A stretch of DNA of 64,000 bases, from assembly GCF_002795245.1 (NCBI RefSeq), contig NZ_PGVG01000022.1:1-64000 (forward strand), read 5' to 3'. The notes beneath the pieces were generated by a model, which did no database searches, had not been told where the DNA came from, and was given only the letters and a program-made list of their open reading frames with translations. Within the stretch, counting starts at the first letter, position 1. Every line of letters begins with the position of its first letter. This document shows positions 42,601 through 50,704 of this stretch, piece after piece. A program made the translations under genes and the position numbers. This stretch comes from Bradyrhizobium forestalis (GTDB lineage: Bacteria; Pseudomonadota; Alphaproteobacteria; Rhizobiales; Xanthobacteraceae).

Positions 42601-42752
42601 CCGGGATAGGTCGCGGTGATCGTGACGACGGTCGGCGCGATCTGCGGATATTGCGCGATCGGCAGCCGCATGATCGCGAGCACGCCGCCCAGCATGATCA
42701 GGATGGCGATGACCCAGGCGAAGATCGGCCGCTTGATGAAGAAATGCGACAT
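39606..42752 (-). CDS. RND multidrug efflux transporter, inner-membrane permease (HAE1/AcrB type)
   Basis: A proton-driven exporter of 1048 residues, the standard length for HAE1 pumps. The start is [20 protein letters not shown]. The proton-relay Asp pair is in the TM4 segment [20 protein letters not shown], and the family segment [19 protein letters not shown] follows. Two large periplasmic loops are as expected. It follows the adaptor gene by five bases. No outer-membrane factor gene is adjacent, so a TolC-like protein encoded elsewhere must complete the pump. Confidence 0.95.
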   Translation of the reverse strand: [1048 protein letters not shown]

Positions 42753-42757
42753 GACGA

Positions 42758-43960
42758 TTACTGCTCGGTTGTTGCGGCCGCCGGCCGCGCGTCGGCCTGC
42801 CGCGTCGAATTCACCGTGAGGCCGGTTGCCGGATCGACCGCGACCTCGACGGTCTTCACGGGAGCACCGGGACGGGCCTTCTGCGTTCCGTCGACGACGA
42901 GGCGATCGCCCGGCTTGGCGCCCGACCGCACCAACCAGTTGCCGTCGACGTCCTCGCCGAGATCCAGCGTGCGCTGCTCGACCTTGCCGTCCTTGTCGAC
43001 GAACATCGCGACGGCCTTCCCCAGCGGATTGCGCGACACCGCCCGCTGCGGCACCAGGATCGCGCTCGGATCGACGCCGGCGACGACGCGGGCGCGCACA
43101 TACATGCCCGGCAGCAGCGCCCGCTCGGGATTGGCGAAGATCGCACGCGAGGAGACCGAGCCGGTGCTCTCGTTGACGCTAGCATCGGTGAAGCCGTACT
43201 TGCCCTTGTGGCCGTAGGCCTTGCCACTCTCCATCAAGAGTTCGACCTGCACGCCCTCGGCCGGACGCTTGAGCTTCCCGCTCGCGATCTGGCTGCGCAG
43301 GCGCTCCATCTCGGAGGTCGACTGGTCGAGATCGACATAGACGGGATCGAGCTGCTGGATCGTCGTCATCGCGGTTGCCTGGCTGGCGGTGACCAGCGCA
43401 CCGGGCGTGATCGATGACTTGCCGATCCGGCCCGAAATCGACGCGGTGACCTTGGTACGGTCGAGCGAAATTGCGGCGGTGTCGCGGTTGGCCTCGGCCG
43501 CCTTCAGATCCGCCTCGCCCTGCTTGTAGGCGGCGACTGCGTCGTCGACGTCCTGCTGGCTTGCCGCGTTGGTCTGGAGCAGCTGGGTCTTGCGCGCGGC
43601 CTTCAGCTTAACGCTGACCAGCGTTGCCTCGGCTCGCTGCACCGCGGCCTCTGCGCTGGCGAGGCCAGCCTTGTACTGCACGGGGTCGATCTCATAGAGC
43701 AGGTCGCCCTCCTTGACCTCGGCTCCTTCCACGAAGTCGCGCTTGAGCAGGATGCCGGTGACCTGCGGCCGCACCTCGGAGACCTGGTAGGCCACGACGC
43801 GGCCCGGCAGGACCGTCGAAATCTTCGCCTGCTGCGCCTTCAAGGTCAGGACGCCGACTTCCGGCACCATCTGCGGGAATTCCGCTTGCTGGCCCTGCTC
43901 CCCGCAAGCAGCGAGCAGCAGAGCAATGAGCGGAACGGCGAGGACGATCGAGGGACGCAT
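42758..43960 (-). CDS. RND efflux periplasmic adaptor (MFP) lipoprotein
   Basis: A 400-residue adaptor with a lipobox (LLAAC, Cys19). Lipoyl/hairpin domain: GDLLYEIDPVQYKAGLASAE and the coiled-coil hairpin (AEATLVSVKLKAARKTQLLQ). The beta-barrel domain follows with LDQSTSEMERLRSQI. First gene of the pump operon, with the permease 5 bases downstream. Upstream lies a TetR regulator on the other strand, with palindromic operators between. Confidence 0.94.
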   Translation of the reverse strand: MRPSIVLAVPLIALLLAACGEQGQQAEFPQMVPEVGVLTLKAQQAKISTVLPGRVVAYQVSEVRPQVTGILLKRDFVEGAEVKEGDLLYEIDPVQYKAGLASAEAAVQRAEATLVSVKLKAARKTQLLQTNAASQQDVDDAVAAYKQGEADLKAAEANRDTAAISLDRTKVTASISGRIGKSSITPGALVTASQATAMTTIQQLDPVYVDLDQSTSEMERLRSQIASGKLKRPAEGVQVELLMESGKAYGHKGKYGFTDASVNESTGSVSSRAIFANPERALLPGMYVRARVVAGVDPSAILVPQRAVSRNPLGKAVAMFVDKDGKVEQRTLDLGEDVDGNWLVRSGAKPGDRLVVDGTQKARPGAPVKTVEVAVDPATGLTVNSTRQADARPAAATTEQ

Positions 43961-44013
43961 GATGACGATCCATGGGTGATTGCGCGCTCCCCATGAAGAC
44001 CGCGCACGGAAAC

Positions 44014-44058
44014 AAATGGAAACTATTCAGTTTCCATTTGGAAACTTGGTAGTTTCCA
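44014..44058. promoter_or_regulatory. Overlapping TetR-type operators between adaptor and regulator genes
   Basis: Two perfect inverted repeats: AAATGGAAACT-N4-AGTTTCCATTT (44014-44039, 11-bp arms) and TGGAAACT-N4-AGTTTCCA (44039-44058, 8-bp arms). A further half-site GGAAAC is at 44008-44013. Equal 4-base spacers and the shared core point to one dimeric repressor, presumably the adjacent TetR protein. Confidence 0.8.
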
Positions 44059-44140
44059 TCCTTGAAGTCAAGTGCTAGGCTGTCTCCATGACCGGGCTCA
44101 AGCAGTCGTGAAGAAGCCCGGATCCGGCGGCAGGTTTGAC

Positions 44141-44794
44141 ATGGCGAAGACCTCGGAGAATCGCAGGCGCGTCGACCGCAATCCCACTGCGGAACGGAGC
44201 GTTGACCGCGCCGCCCCGGACGCACGCATGATGCAGTTGCTGACGGCGGCGAAGGACACCTTCACCAGCAAGGGCTTTGCCGCGACGACGATGGACGACA
44301 TCGCGGGCGCCGCCGGAATGTCGAAGAAGACGCTCTACAAATTGTTCGAGAGCAAGACCGAGCTGTTTCGCGCCATGCTGCTGCGCAGCCTGCCCGAAGC
44401 CGATTACGCAGACGCGCCTTCGGAAGGATCGCCGGTGACCCGGCTTCGAAACATGCTCCGGGAGGCGGCGGACGTGGCGCTATCGCCGGGCGAGATCGCC
44501 CTGCAGCGTCTGATCATCGGTGAACGTCAGGCCTCGCCGGAGCTGGGGCGCATGTTCGCCGAGGTCATTATGGAAAGCGGCACCGAACATATCGTCGACC
44601 TGCTCAGGACGATTCGCCTGGAGCCTCGCTTCGACGGCGTGCCGCTGCACCTGATCGCCGAGATGCTGTTCGGCATGGTGTTCGGCCATGATCATTTCAA
44701 GCTGCTGACCGACACCGGATTTAAGCTCAATCGCCGCGTGCTGGACCGGCGAATCGACCTTGCGATTGCGACGTTCTGCGCGCCCGGCGATTAG
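44141..44794 (+). CDS. TetR/AcrR family transcriptional regulator of the RND pump
   Basis: 217 residues with a basic N-terminal tail (RRRVDRNPTAERSVDR) before the HTH domain: FTSKGFAATTMDDIAGAAGM and SKKTLYKLFESKTELFRAML. The C-terminal ligand domain includes LRNMLREAADVALSPGEIAL. The ATG at 44141 is preferred; the frame is open upstream to 44072. It is divergent from the adaptor gene, and the intervening palindromes suggest repression of the pump and of itself. Confidence 0.92.
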   Translation: MAKTSENRRRVDRNPTAERSVDRAAPDARMMQLLTAAKDTFTSKGFAATTMDDIAGAAGMSKKTLYKLFESKTELFRAMLLRSLPEADYADAPSEGSPVTRLRNMLREAADVALSPGEIALQRLIIGERQASPELGRMFAEVIMESGTEHIVDLLRTIRLEPRFDGVPLHLIAEMLFGMVFGHDHFKLLTDTGFKLNRRVLDRRIDLAIATFCAPGD

Positions 44795-44842
44795 GCCCGT
44801 GAACCGCATGCGCAAGCGCACAACGGCGTCGCGGTGCTGAAG

Positions 44843-45271
44843 CTATGAGCCCTCGCCCGGCATGTCGCCGAACACCTCGACCAGGCGAAAACGCTCGCAC
44901 ATCAGCATCATGTCATCGCTATACCGCCCAAGCCTGCCGAAATAGGACTGATGGGCACGGCGCCAATAGGCCAGGCTCCGGTCGCCTTCTCCCTCCTCAT
45001 GCGCAAAGGCTGCGTCGACCTCGTTGAAGCGGCGATACGTCACGTCGATGGATTCAATGACGCAACGCGGCTCACCTCGCCCGTCGAGCACGACCCAGCG
45101 CTCACCGGGCGTGGAGGTGTTCGGCTCGTCTTCGGTGCTGCACGTCGCGGTCTTGATGCCCTTGACGACGAGCTCGACCAGTTCATCCGCCAGCGCAGGG
45201 CTGTCGCCGAACGCGAAAGTTCGGAGATGTTGATAGCGCTCGGGGACCCGCCTACCCATGCTCTCTCGCAT
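44843..45271 (-). CDS. ASCH domain protein
   Basis: 142 residues with the ASCH (PUA-like) fold. Family features: FAFGDSPALADELVELVVKG, KTATCSTEDEPN, GERWVVLDGRGEPRCVIES and a late DRSLAYWRRAHQSYF. Members bind RNA or modified nucleosides, and some are amidohydrolases; the role here is not known. Isolated, on the strand opposite to TetR. Confidence 0.88.
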   Translation of the reverse strand: MRESMGRRVPERYQHLRTFAFGDSPALADELVELVVKGIKTATCSTEDEPNTSTPGERWVVLDGRGEPRCVIESIDVTYRRFNEVDAAFAHEEGEGDRSLAYWRRAHQSYFGRLGRYSDDMMLMCERFRLVEVFGDMPGEGS

Positions 45272-45336
45272 GTCACGTTACCTGCGCCAGGGCGGCCCTG
45301 GAAGCAACCGGGCCAAGCGCCTCATCAAGGCGCGGC

Positions 45337-46056
45337 CTAACAGCCCAATTTGTCGGCGATGCCGCCAAAATCCTTCGCCACGATGTCCCAATTGCCGGTG
45401 GCCTCGAAATCGACCTTCTGAAGCGGACCGTATTCGGTCGGCCGCGCCACGAACGCGGTCCTCAATCCGTTCTTCTGCGCGGCCGCGAGATCGCCGTTGT
45501 GGGCGGCGACCATCATCACCTGTTCCGGCTTGAGGCAGAGCAGGCGCGCGGCGCCGAGATAGGTCTCGGGATCGGGCTTGTAGTGCTCGAACAGCTCGGC
45601 CGACATGATGAGGTCCCATGGGAGACCCGCGAACTTCGCCATGTTGGTGAGCAGCGCGACGTTGCCGTTCGAGAGCGGCGCGATCACGAATTTGGTCTTG
45701 AGCCGCCTCAGGCCGGCGACGCTGTCGGGCCAGGGATTGAGGCGATGCCAGCCCTTGGTGAGGTAATCGAGATCGGCCTCGGTGAGGCCTTTGATCGAGA
45801 ATTGATCGACCAGCTTTTCCAGCGAGCGGCGGTGCAGATCATCGAGCATGACGTAGCCGCGCTCGGGATGTTTGCGCACGTCGTCCATCGAGGCCATGTA
45901 CATGCCGCGCCAGCCGTCGACCAAGGCGGTCCAATCAGCGGCGATGCCGCGTTGCTTGCCCCACCACATGAAATCGGTGACCAAACTGGTGCGCCAGTCC
46001 ACGACGGTGCCGAACACGTCGAAGACGAGGGCTTTGACGGCGGAGAGATCGGACAT
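45337..46056 (-). CDS. Haloacid dehalogenase, type II (HAD superfamily)
   Basis: 239 residues of the L-2-haloacid dehalogenase group. Nucleophile Asp13 is in LVFDVFGTVVDW; motif 2 is in FVIAPLSNGN; Lys and the acidic loop lie in EHYKPDPETYLGAARLL and VAAHNGDLAAAQKNGLRTAFV. The Asn/Asp at the last motif (AHNGD) is the usual type II pattern. It may dehalogenate short-chain 2-haloacids or act as a phosphatase-like HAD. Separated from glpX by a palindromic repeat. Confidence 0.88.
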   Translation of the reverse strand: MSDLSAVKALVFDVFGTVVDWRTSLVTDFMWWGKQRGIAADWTALVDGWRGMYMASMDDVRKHPERGYVMLDDLHRRSLEKLVDQFSIKGLTEADLDYLTKGWHRLNPWPDSVAGLRRLKTKFVIAPLSNGNVALLTNMAKFAGLPWDLIMSAELFEHYKPDPETYLGAARLLCLKPEQVMMVAAHNGDLAAAQKNGLRTAFVARPTEYGPLQKVDFEATGNWDIVAKDFGGIADKLGC

Positions 46057-46082
46057 GTGCGCTTCCTTTTGTTTTTATCGTT

Positions 46083-46204
46083 GTCATTCCGGGGCGATGC
46101 GCAGCATCGAACCCGGAATCCATTTCGCACCGGACACTGCCGCCCGATGGATTCCGGGTTCTCCGGGCCGCGCGCTTTGCGCGGTCCCGTCGCCCCGGAA
46201 TGAC
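46083..46204. repeat. Long palindromic repeat, family A copy 2
   Basis: Outer arms GTCATTCCGGGGCGA (46083-46097) and TCGCCCCGGAATGAC (46190-46204), 15 bp perfect; inner AACCCGGAATCCAT pairs with ATGGATTCCGGGTT. Same family as 21535-21638. It lies just behind the glpX stop. Confidence 0.88.
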
Positions 46205-46207
46205 TTC

Positions 46208-47209
46208 TCAATCCAAATGGAACTTCGCGAGCTCGCGGTGCTCGGCCTTGATGTAGCGCACGGTGCCGGTGACGGAGCGCATCACCACCGTCTCGGTCTC
46301 GATCACGCCATCCTTGCGGAATTTGACGCCCGAGAGCAGCGAGCCCGTGGTGACGCCGGTGGCGGCGAACAGGCAGTCGCCGCGCGCCATGTCCTCGATG
46401 CCGTAGATCATCTTGGGATCGTTGACGCCCATCTTGGCGGCGCGCTCGCGCTTCTCGTCGGAATCGAGGATGAGGCGGCACTGCATCTGGCCGCCGATGC
46501 AGCGCAGCGCCACGGCCGCGAGCACGCCTTCCGGCGCACCGCCGGTGCCGAGATACATGTCGACGCCGGTGTTGTCGGGATCGGCGCAGTGGATCACGCC
46601 GGCGACGTCGCCGTCGGTGATGAGGCGCACGGCGGCGCCGGTCGAGCGCACGCTGGCGATGATGTCCGCATGACGCGGACGATCGAGCACCAGAACGGTG
46701 ATGCCTTCCGGCTTGACGCCCTTGGCCTTGGCGAGGCGGCGGACGTTGTCGGCCGGCGAAGCGTCGAGATCGACGATGCCCTTGTCGTAGCCTGGCCCGA
46801 TCGCGAGCTTCTGCATGTAGACGTCGGGGGCATGCAGCAGCGTGCCGCCATCGGCCATCGCCATGGTCGCGATGGCGCCAGGCATGTTCTTGGCGCACAG
46901 CGTGGTGCCCTCGAGCGGATCGACGGCGATATCGACCTGGGGACCGGCATTCATGCCGACCTTCTCGCCGATGAAGAGCATCGGCGCCTCGTCGCGCTCG
47001 CCTTCGCCGATCACGATAGTGCCTTCGATCGGCAGCTTGTTGAGCTCGCGGCGCATGGCGTCGACGGCGGCCTGGTCAGCCTGCTTCTCGTTGCCGTGCC
47101 CGCGCAGTCGCGCCGACGACACCGCCGCCCGCTCCGTCACCCGCACAATCTCCAGCGTGAGGATGCGCTCGAGCAATGCGTGCGGCGGGACTGAAATATG
47201 GGACGACAT
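46208..47209 (-). CDS. glpX: Class II fructose-1,6-bisphosphatase
   Basis: Hydrolyses FBP to fructose 6-phosphate in gluconeogenesis and the Calvin cycle. The 333-residue protein has GlpX signatures: GTIVIGEGERDEAPMLFIGE, DIAVDPLEGTTLCAKN and DGDVAGVIHCADPD. The start at the ATG at 47209 gives the usual length. It probably belongs to the unit aminotransferase-hom-glpX, although 172 bases separate hom and glpX. A second, unrelated FBPase type is at 5615-6757. Confidence 0.95.
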   Translation of the reverse strand: MSSHISVPPHALLERILTLEIVRVTERAAVSSARLRGHGNEKQADQAAVDAMRRELNKLPIEGTIVIGEGERDEAPMLFIGEKVGMNAGPQVDIAVDPLEGTTLCAKNMPGAIATMAMADGGTLLHAPDVYMQKLAIGPGYDKGIVDLDASPADNVRRLAKAKGVKPEGITVLVLDRPRHADIIASVRSTGAAVRLITDGDVAGVIHCADPDNTGVDMYLGTGGAPEGVLAAVALRCIGGQMQCRLILDSDEKRERAAKMGVNDPKMIYGIEDMARGDCLFAATGVTTGSLLSGVKFRKDGVIETETVVMRSVTGTVRYIKAEHRELAKFHLD

Positions 47210-47381
47210 CGGCTTACTCCTTCGAAACGGTTTGGGACAGAGATCTCTGCCCGCATCAACTCTCAACGCCCGGTGTTCGTTCGAACCAACGACCGCCTTT
47301 TAGTTTGAGCATGCACTTTCCGGAAAACCGCTTCGCACTTTGCGCTAGCGCGGCGCTCCGGGTCCGGGTCCGGGTCATGCT

Positions 47382-48698
47382 CTAGTTCTTCTCGATCCGG
47401 ATCACCTGCGGCCGTCCGCTGATGACCTTGTCGTGCTGCACGGCGGCGAGTGCGCGGCGCACGGCGTCCTCATGCGTGGCATAGGTTATCAGAATGACGG
47501 GCACGGGGACCACCTTGCCGTCGGCCGGCGCAGCGCCGCCATTGGGATGACGCTGCACGATCGACTCGATCGAAATCTTCTGCTCCGCAAGCCGGGTCGC
47601 GATCGCCGCCGCAGTGCCGGGAAAATCGCGCGCGAGCAAGCGGATGTAGTAACCGCCCTCGTGCCGTTCCATCGGCGCCTTCTTGGTGTCGCGCAGCTGC
47701 GAGATCGGCCGGCCGAACGGATTGGCGCGGATGCCGCGCGCGACATCGGCGATATCGGCGACCACCGCGGATGCGGTCGCTGCGCCCCCGGCGCCGGGGC
47801 CGACCAGCGTGATCGGCGGAATGCCCTCGCCATCGATCGTGACCGCATTGGTGACACCCATCACCTGCGCGATCGAGGAGGATTTGGGAACCATGGTCGG
47901 ATGCACGCGCTGCTCGATGCCCTTGGCGGTGCGAACCGCAACGCCGAGCAGCTTGACGCGGTAGCCGAGATCGGCGGCGGCGCGAAGATCTTCCGGCGCG
48001 ATGGATGAGATGCCTTCGACATACACCGCGCTTTGAGCAACTTTCGTGCCGAAAGCGAGGCTGGCGAGAATGGCAAGTTTTTGCGCGGTGTCGTGACCGT
48101 CGACGTCGAATGACGGATTCGCCTCGGCATAGCCGAGCCGCTGCGCGTCCTTGAGGCATTCGGCGAAGGACAGGCCCTCCTGCTCCATCCGGGTCAGGAT
48201 GTAATTGCAGGTGCCGTTGAGGATGCCGTAGACGCGGTTGATGCCGGTTCCGGCAAGACCTTCGCGTAACGTCTTGATGACGGGGATCGCGGCGCCGACG
48301 GCTGCCTCGAAATTCAGCGCGCCGCCGTGCTTTTCAGCCGCCTTGGCGAGCTTGAGGCCGTGCTTGGCCAGCAGCGCCTTGTTGGCGGTGACGACCGACT
48401 TGCCGGCGCCCAGCGCGGCGTCCACCGCCGACAGCGCGGGATCGCCGGCGCCGCCCATCAGCTCGACGAAGCAATCGACCTCCGGATGGGTGGCGAGCGC
48501 CATCGGATCTTTTGCCCATTCGACGCCGCGCAGGTCGATGCCGCGCTTCTTCGCCTTCGAGCGCGCGGTGACGGCGACGACACGGATGCCGCGACCGCTG
48601 CGGCCCGCGAGCACGCGCGCCTGCGTTTCAATCAAACGGACAACTTCGGCGCCCACGGTGCCGAGCCCCGCTATGCCCACTTTCAGGGGTGCAACCAT
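47382..48698 (-). CDS. hom: Homoserine dehydrogenase
   Basis: Reduces aspartate semialdehyde to homoserine, on the way to threonine and methionine. The 438-residue protein has an N-terminal NAD(P) loop VGIAGLGTVGAEVVRLI, the catalytic region NGTCNYILTRMEQEGLSF and a C-terminal ACT domain (YYIRLLARDFPGTAAAIATR). The ACT domain suggests allosteric inhibition by threonine. The start is 29 bases downstream of the aminotransferase stop, so the two are co-transcribed. Confidence 0.95.
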   Translation of the reverse strand: MVAPLKVGIAGLGTVGAEVVRLIETQARVLAGRSGRGIRVVAVTARSKAKKRGIDLRGVEWAKDPMALATHPEVDCFVELMGGAGDPALSAVDAALGAGKSVVTANKALLAKHGLKLAKAAEKHGGALNFEAAVGAAIPVIKTLREGLAGTGINRVYGILNGTCNYILTRMEQEGLSFAECLKDAQRLGYAEANPSFDVDGHDTAQKLAILASLAFGTKVAQSAVYVEGISSIAPEDLRAAADLGYRVKLLGVAVRTAKGIEQRVHPTMVPKSSSIAQVMGVTNAVTIDGEGIPPITLVGPGAGGAATASAVVADIADVARGIRANPFGRPISQLRDTKKAPMERHEGGYYIRLLARDFPGTAAAIATRLAEQKISIESIVQRHPNGGAAPADGKVVPVPVILITYATHEDAVRRALAAVQHDKVISGRPQVIRIEKN

Positions 48699-48727
48699 GA
48701 TGCCTTAGAAAACCTGCCGAAGAGAAC

Positions 48728-49948
48728 TCAACGCCGATTGGCGAGCGGAACGACGTTGTGCAACGTTTCGATGCCGCTTTCAAGGAAGCGGCGCACGCCG
48801 CGCGCGGCCTGCCTGATCCGTTGCTCGTTTTCCACCATGGCGATGCGGACATATCCTTCACCATGCTCGCCGAAGCCGACGCCGGGCGAGACCGCGACGC
48901 CGGATTTCTCCACCATCAGGGTTGCGAACTGCATGCTGCCGACGCTGCGGAAAGCTTCCGGCAGCGGCACCCAGGCGAACATCGAGGCCTCCGGCGGCGG
49001 GATCTCCCAGCCGGCACGGCCGAACGATTCCACCAGCGCGTCGCGGCGCTTGCGGTAGGTGTCGCGCATCTCCTTGATGCAATCGTCCGGGCCGTTCAGC
49101 GCCGCGGTCGCGGCGACCTGCACCGGCGTGAAGGCGCCGTAGTCGAGGTAGGATTTGACGCGGGCGAGCGCTGCGATCACGCGCTCATTGCCGACCGCAA
49201 AGCCCATGCGCCAGCCGGCCATCGAATAGGTCTTCGACATCGAGGTGAACTCGACCGTGACGTCCATCGCGCCCGGCACCTGCAGCACCGAGGGCGGCGG
49301 GTTGTTCTCGTCGAAATAGACTTCGGCATAAGCGAGATCGGACAGGATCAGGATCTCGTGCTTCTTCGCGAAGGCGACGAGGTCCTTGTAGAAATCGAGG
49401 CTCGCGACATAGGCGGTGGGGTTCGAGGGATAGCAGACGACGAGCGCGAGCGGCTTCGGGATCGAGTGGATGATCGCCCGCTCGGCCGCCTCGAAGAACT
49501 GCGGCGTCGGCTCCGATGGCACCGAGCGGATCACGCCGCCCGCCATCAAAAAGCCGAAGGCGTGAATCGGGTAGCTCGGGTTCGGACAGAGGATGACGTC
49601 GCCGGGCGCGGTGATCGCCTGCGCCACGTTGGCAAAACCTTCCTTCGAACCCAGCGTCGCCACCACCTGGGTGTCGGGGTTCAGCTTCACACCGAAGCGA
49701 CGGGCATAGTAGGCGGCCTGGGCCCGGCGCAGCCCGGGGATGCCGCGCGAGGCCGAGTAGCGGTCGGTACGCGGCTTGCCGAGCGTCTCTTTCAGCTTCT
49801 CCAGCACATGCGGCGGTGCCGGCAGGTCCGGATTGCCCATGCCGAGGTCGATGATGTCGGCGCCGGCATTCCGCGCAGCCGCCTTGGCCCGGTTGACCTG
49901 CTCGAACACGTAAGGCGGAAGGCGGCGAATGCGGTAAAATTCTTCCAT
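48728..49948 (-). CDS. PLP-dependent class I/II aminotransferase (AlaC/DapL-like)
   Basis: 406 residues. The fold begins MEEFYRIRRLPPYVFEQVN; the substrate loop is IDLGMGNPDLPAP, and the PLP lysine lies in TSMSKTYSMAGWRMGFAVGN. Family members are annotated LL-diaminopimelate aminotransferase or glutamate-pyruvate aminotransferase AlaC; sequence alone does not decide. The operon with hom argues for aspartate-family metabolism. The ATG at 49948 is preferred to an upstream in-frame Met at 50005. Confidence 0.9.
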   Translation of the reverse strand: MEEFYRIRRLPPYVFEQVNRAKAAARNAGADIIDLGMGNPDLPAPPHVLEKLKETLGKPRTDRYSASRGIPGLRRAQAAYYARRFGVKLNPDTQVVATLGSKEGFANVAQAITAPGDVILCPNPSYPIHAFGFLMAGGVIRSVPSEPTPQFFEAAERAIIHSIPKPLALVVCYPSNPTAYVASLDFYKDLVAFAKKHEILILSDLAYAEVYFDENNPPPSVLQVPGAMDVTVEFTSMSKTYSMAGWRMGFAVGNERVIAALARVKSYLDYGAFTPVQVAATAALNGPDDCIKEMRDTYRKRRDALVESFGRAGWEIPPPEASMFAWVPLPEAFRSVGSMQFATLMVEKSGVAVSPGVGFGEHGEGYVRIAMVENEQRIRQAARGVRRFLESGIETLHNVVPLANRR

Positions 49949-50175
49949 GGCTCTCTGGGCTCCGGGCAACCGGTCAGGACAGAATCGACAGGCCACGAGG
50001 GCCATTCTAGAAGGCGTTCAGAATCGTCGCGAAAATTACTCAAAATCAAATACTTAGAGCAATCGTCGACGACGAAGACTGAAGTCGTTCGCCCTGACTC
50101 GTGGCTGAACCGAGGTCTTTTAGCACGGCAAAGCGGAGGCGCCAGCGATTACGTTGCCCGTCTCATGTCACGGGC

Positions 50176-50451
50176 CTATTTGGCGTCCTTGGCGGCCACA
50201 GCCTGGCGATCGCGCGCAGCGGCGAGTTCGGCCTCGATCTTGGCGCGCTGCTCCGGCGGAATGGTTGCCTGATCGCGATCCGGCGGCAGATCGTGCACCG
50301 GCAGATAGGTGCCGGGCTCCCTCACATGCGGCTGCGCATCCGCTGGCGCCAGATCCGCGAGCTGGCTCGAACACCCGCCCAGGGCGAGTGCCGCAATCAA
50401 CAGCGCGCCGCAGATCGGCAGCGTCCTTTGCAGGTCCCATAACGCCAACAC
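50176..50451 (-). CDS. Small lipoprotein
   Basis: 91 residues from a GTG start. A signal segment (ICGALLIAALALGGC) ends in a lipobox LGGC with Cys27, so the mature part is lipid-anchored. The exposed part is Pro- and Ala-rich, with a charged helix at the end (EQRAKIEAELAAARDRQAVA). No family recognised. Divergent from phaC. Confidence 0.7.
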   Translation of the reverse strand: MLALWDLQRTLPICGALLIAALALGGCSSQLADLAPADAQPHVREPGTYLPVHDLPPDRDQATIPPEQRAKIEAELAAARDRQAVAAKDAK

Positions 50452-50615
50452 TTGGGAAATCCCCTACTCGTCCCAAAGCACGGCCCCAGGCAACCTTACC
50501 CAAGACCGCGCCCAAGCTCAAACCATTGCTGCCCAGATGGCGTGAGCGAGAAAACAGCCAATGCCCAACAAGCCGAGCGGTGCGGCCCGATTGTGACGGA
50601 ACCAAGAAGATTTGT

Positions 50616-50627
50616 CGCAGTGCAACA
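50616..50627. promoter_or_regulatory. PhaR-like site upstream of PHA synthase
   Basis: CGCAGTGCAACA at 50616-50627 resembles TGC-N-GCA type elements bound by PhaR upstream of PHB genes in alphaproteobacteria; as I recall the consensus TGCRNYGCASMA, 10 of 12 positions match. It lies 78 bases before the phaC ATG. The match is short, so this is tentative. Confidence 0.3.
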
Positions 50628-50704
50628 CATCTTCGAGAGTGTTTAACGTCAAACATGCGAGCTTCGCGGTGACGAATACGGAATGAATCGTTACTGTTCT
50701 GCTC

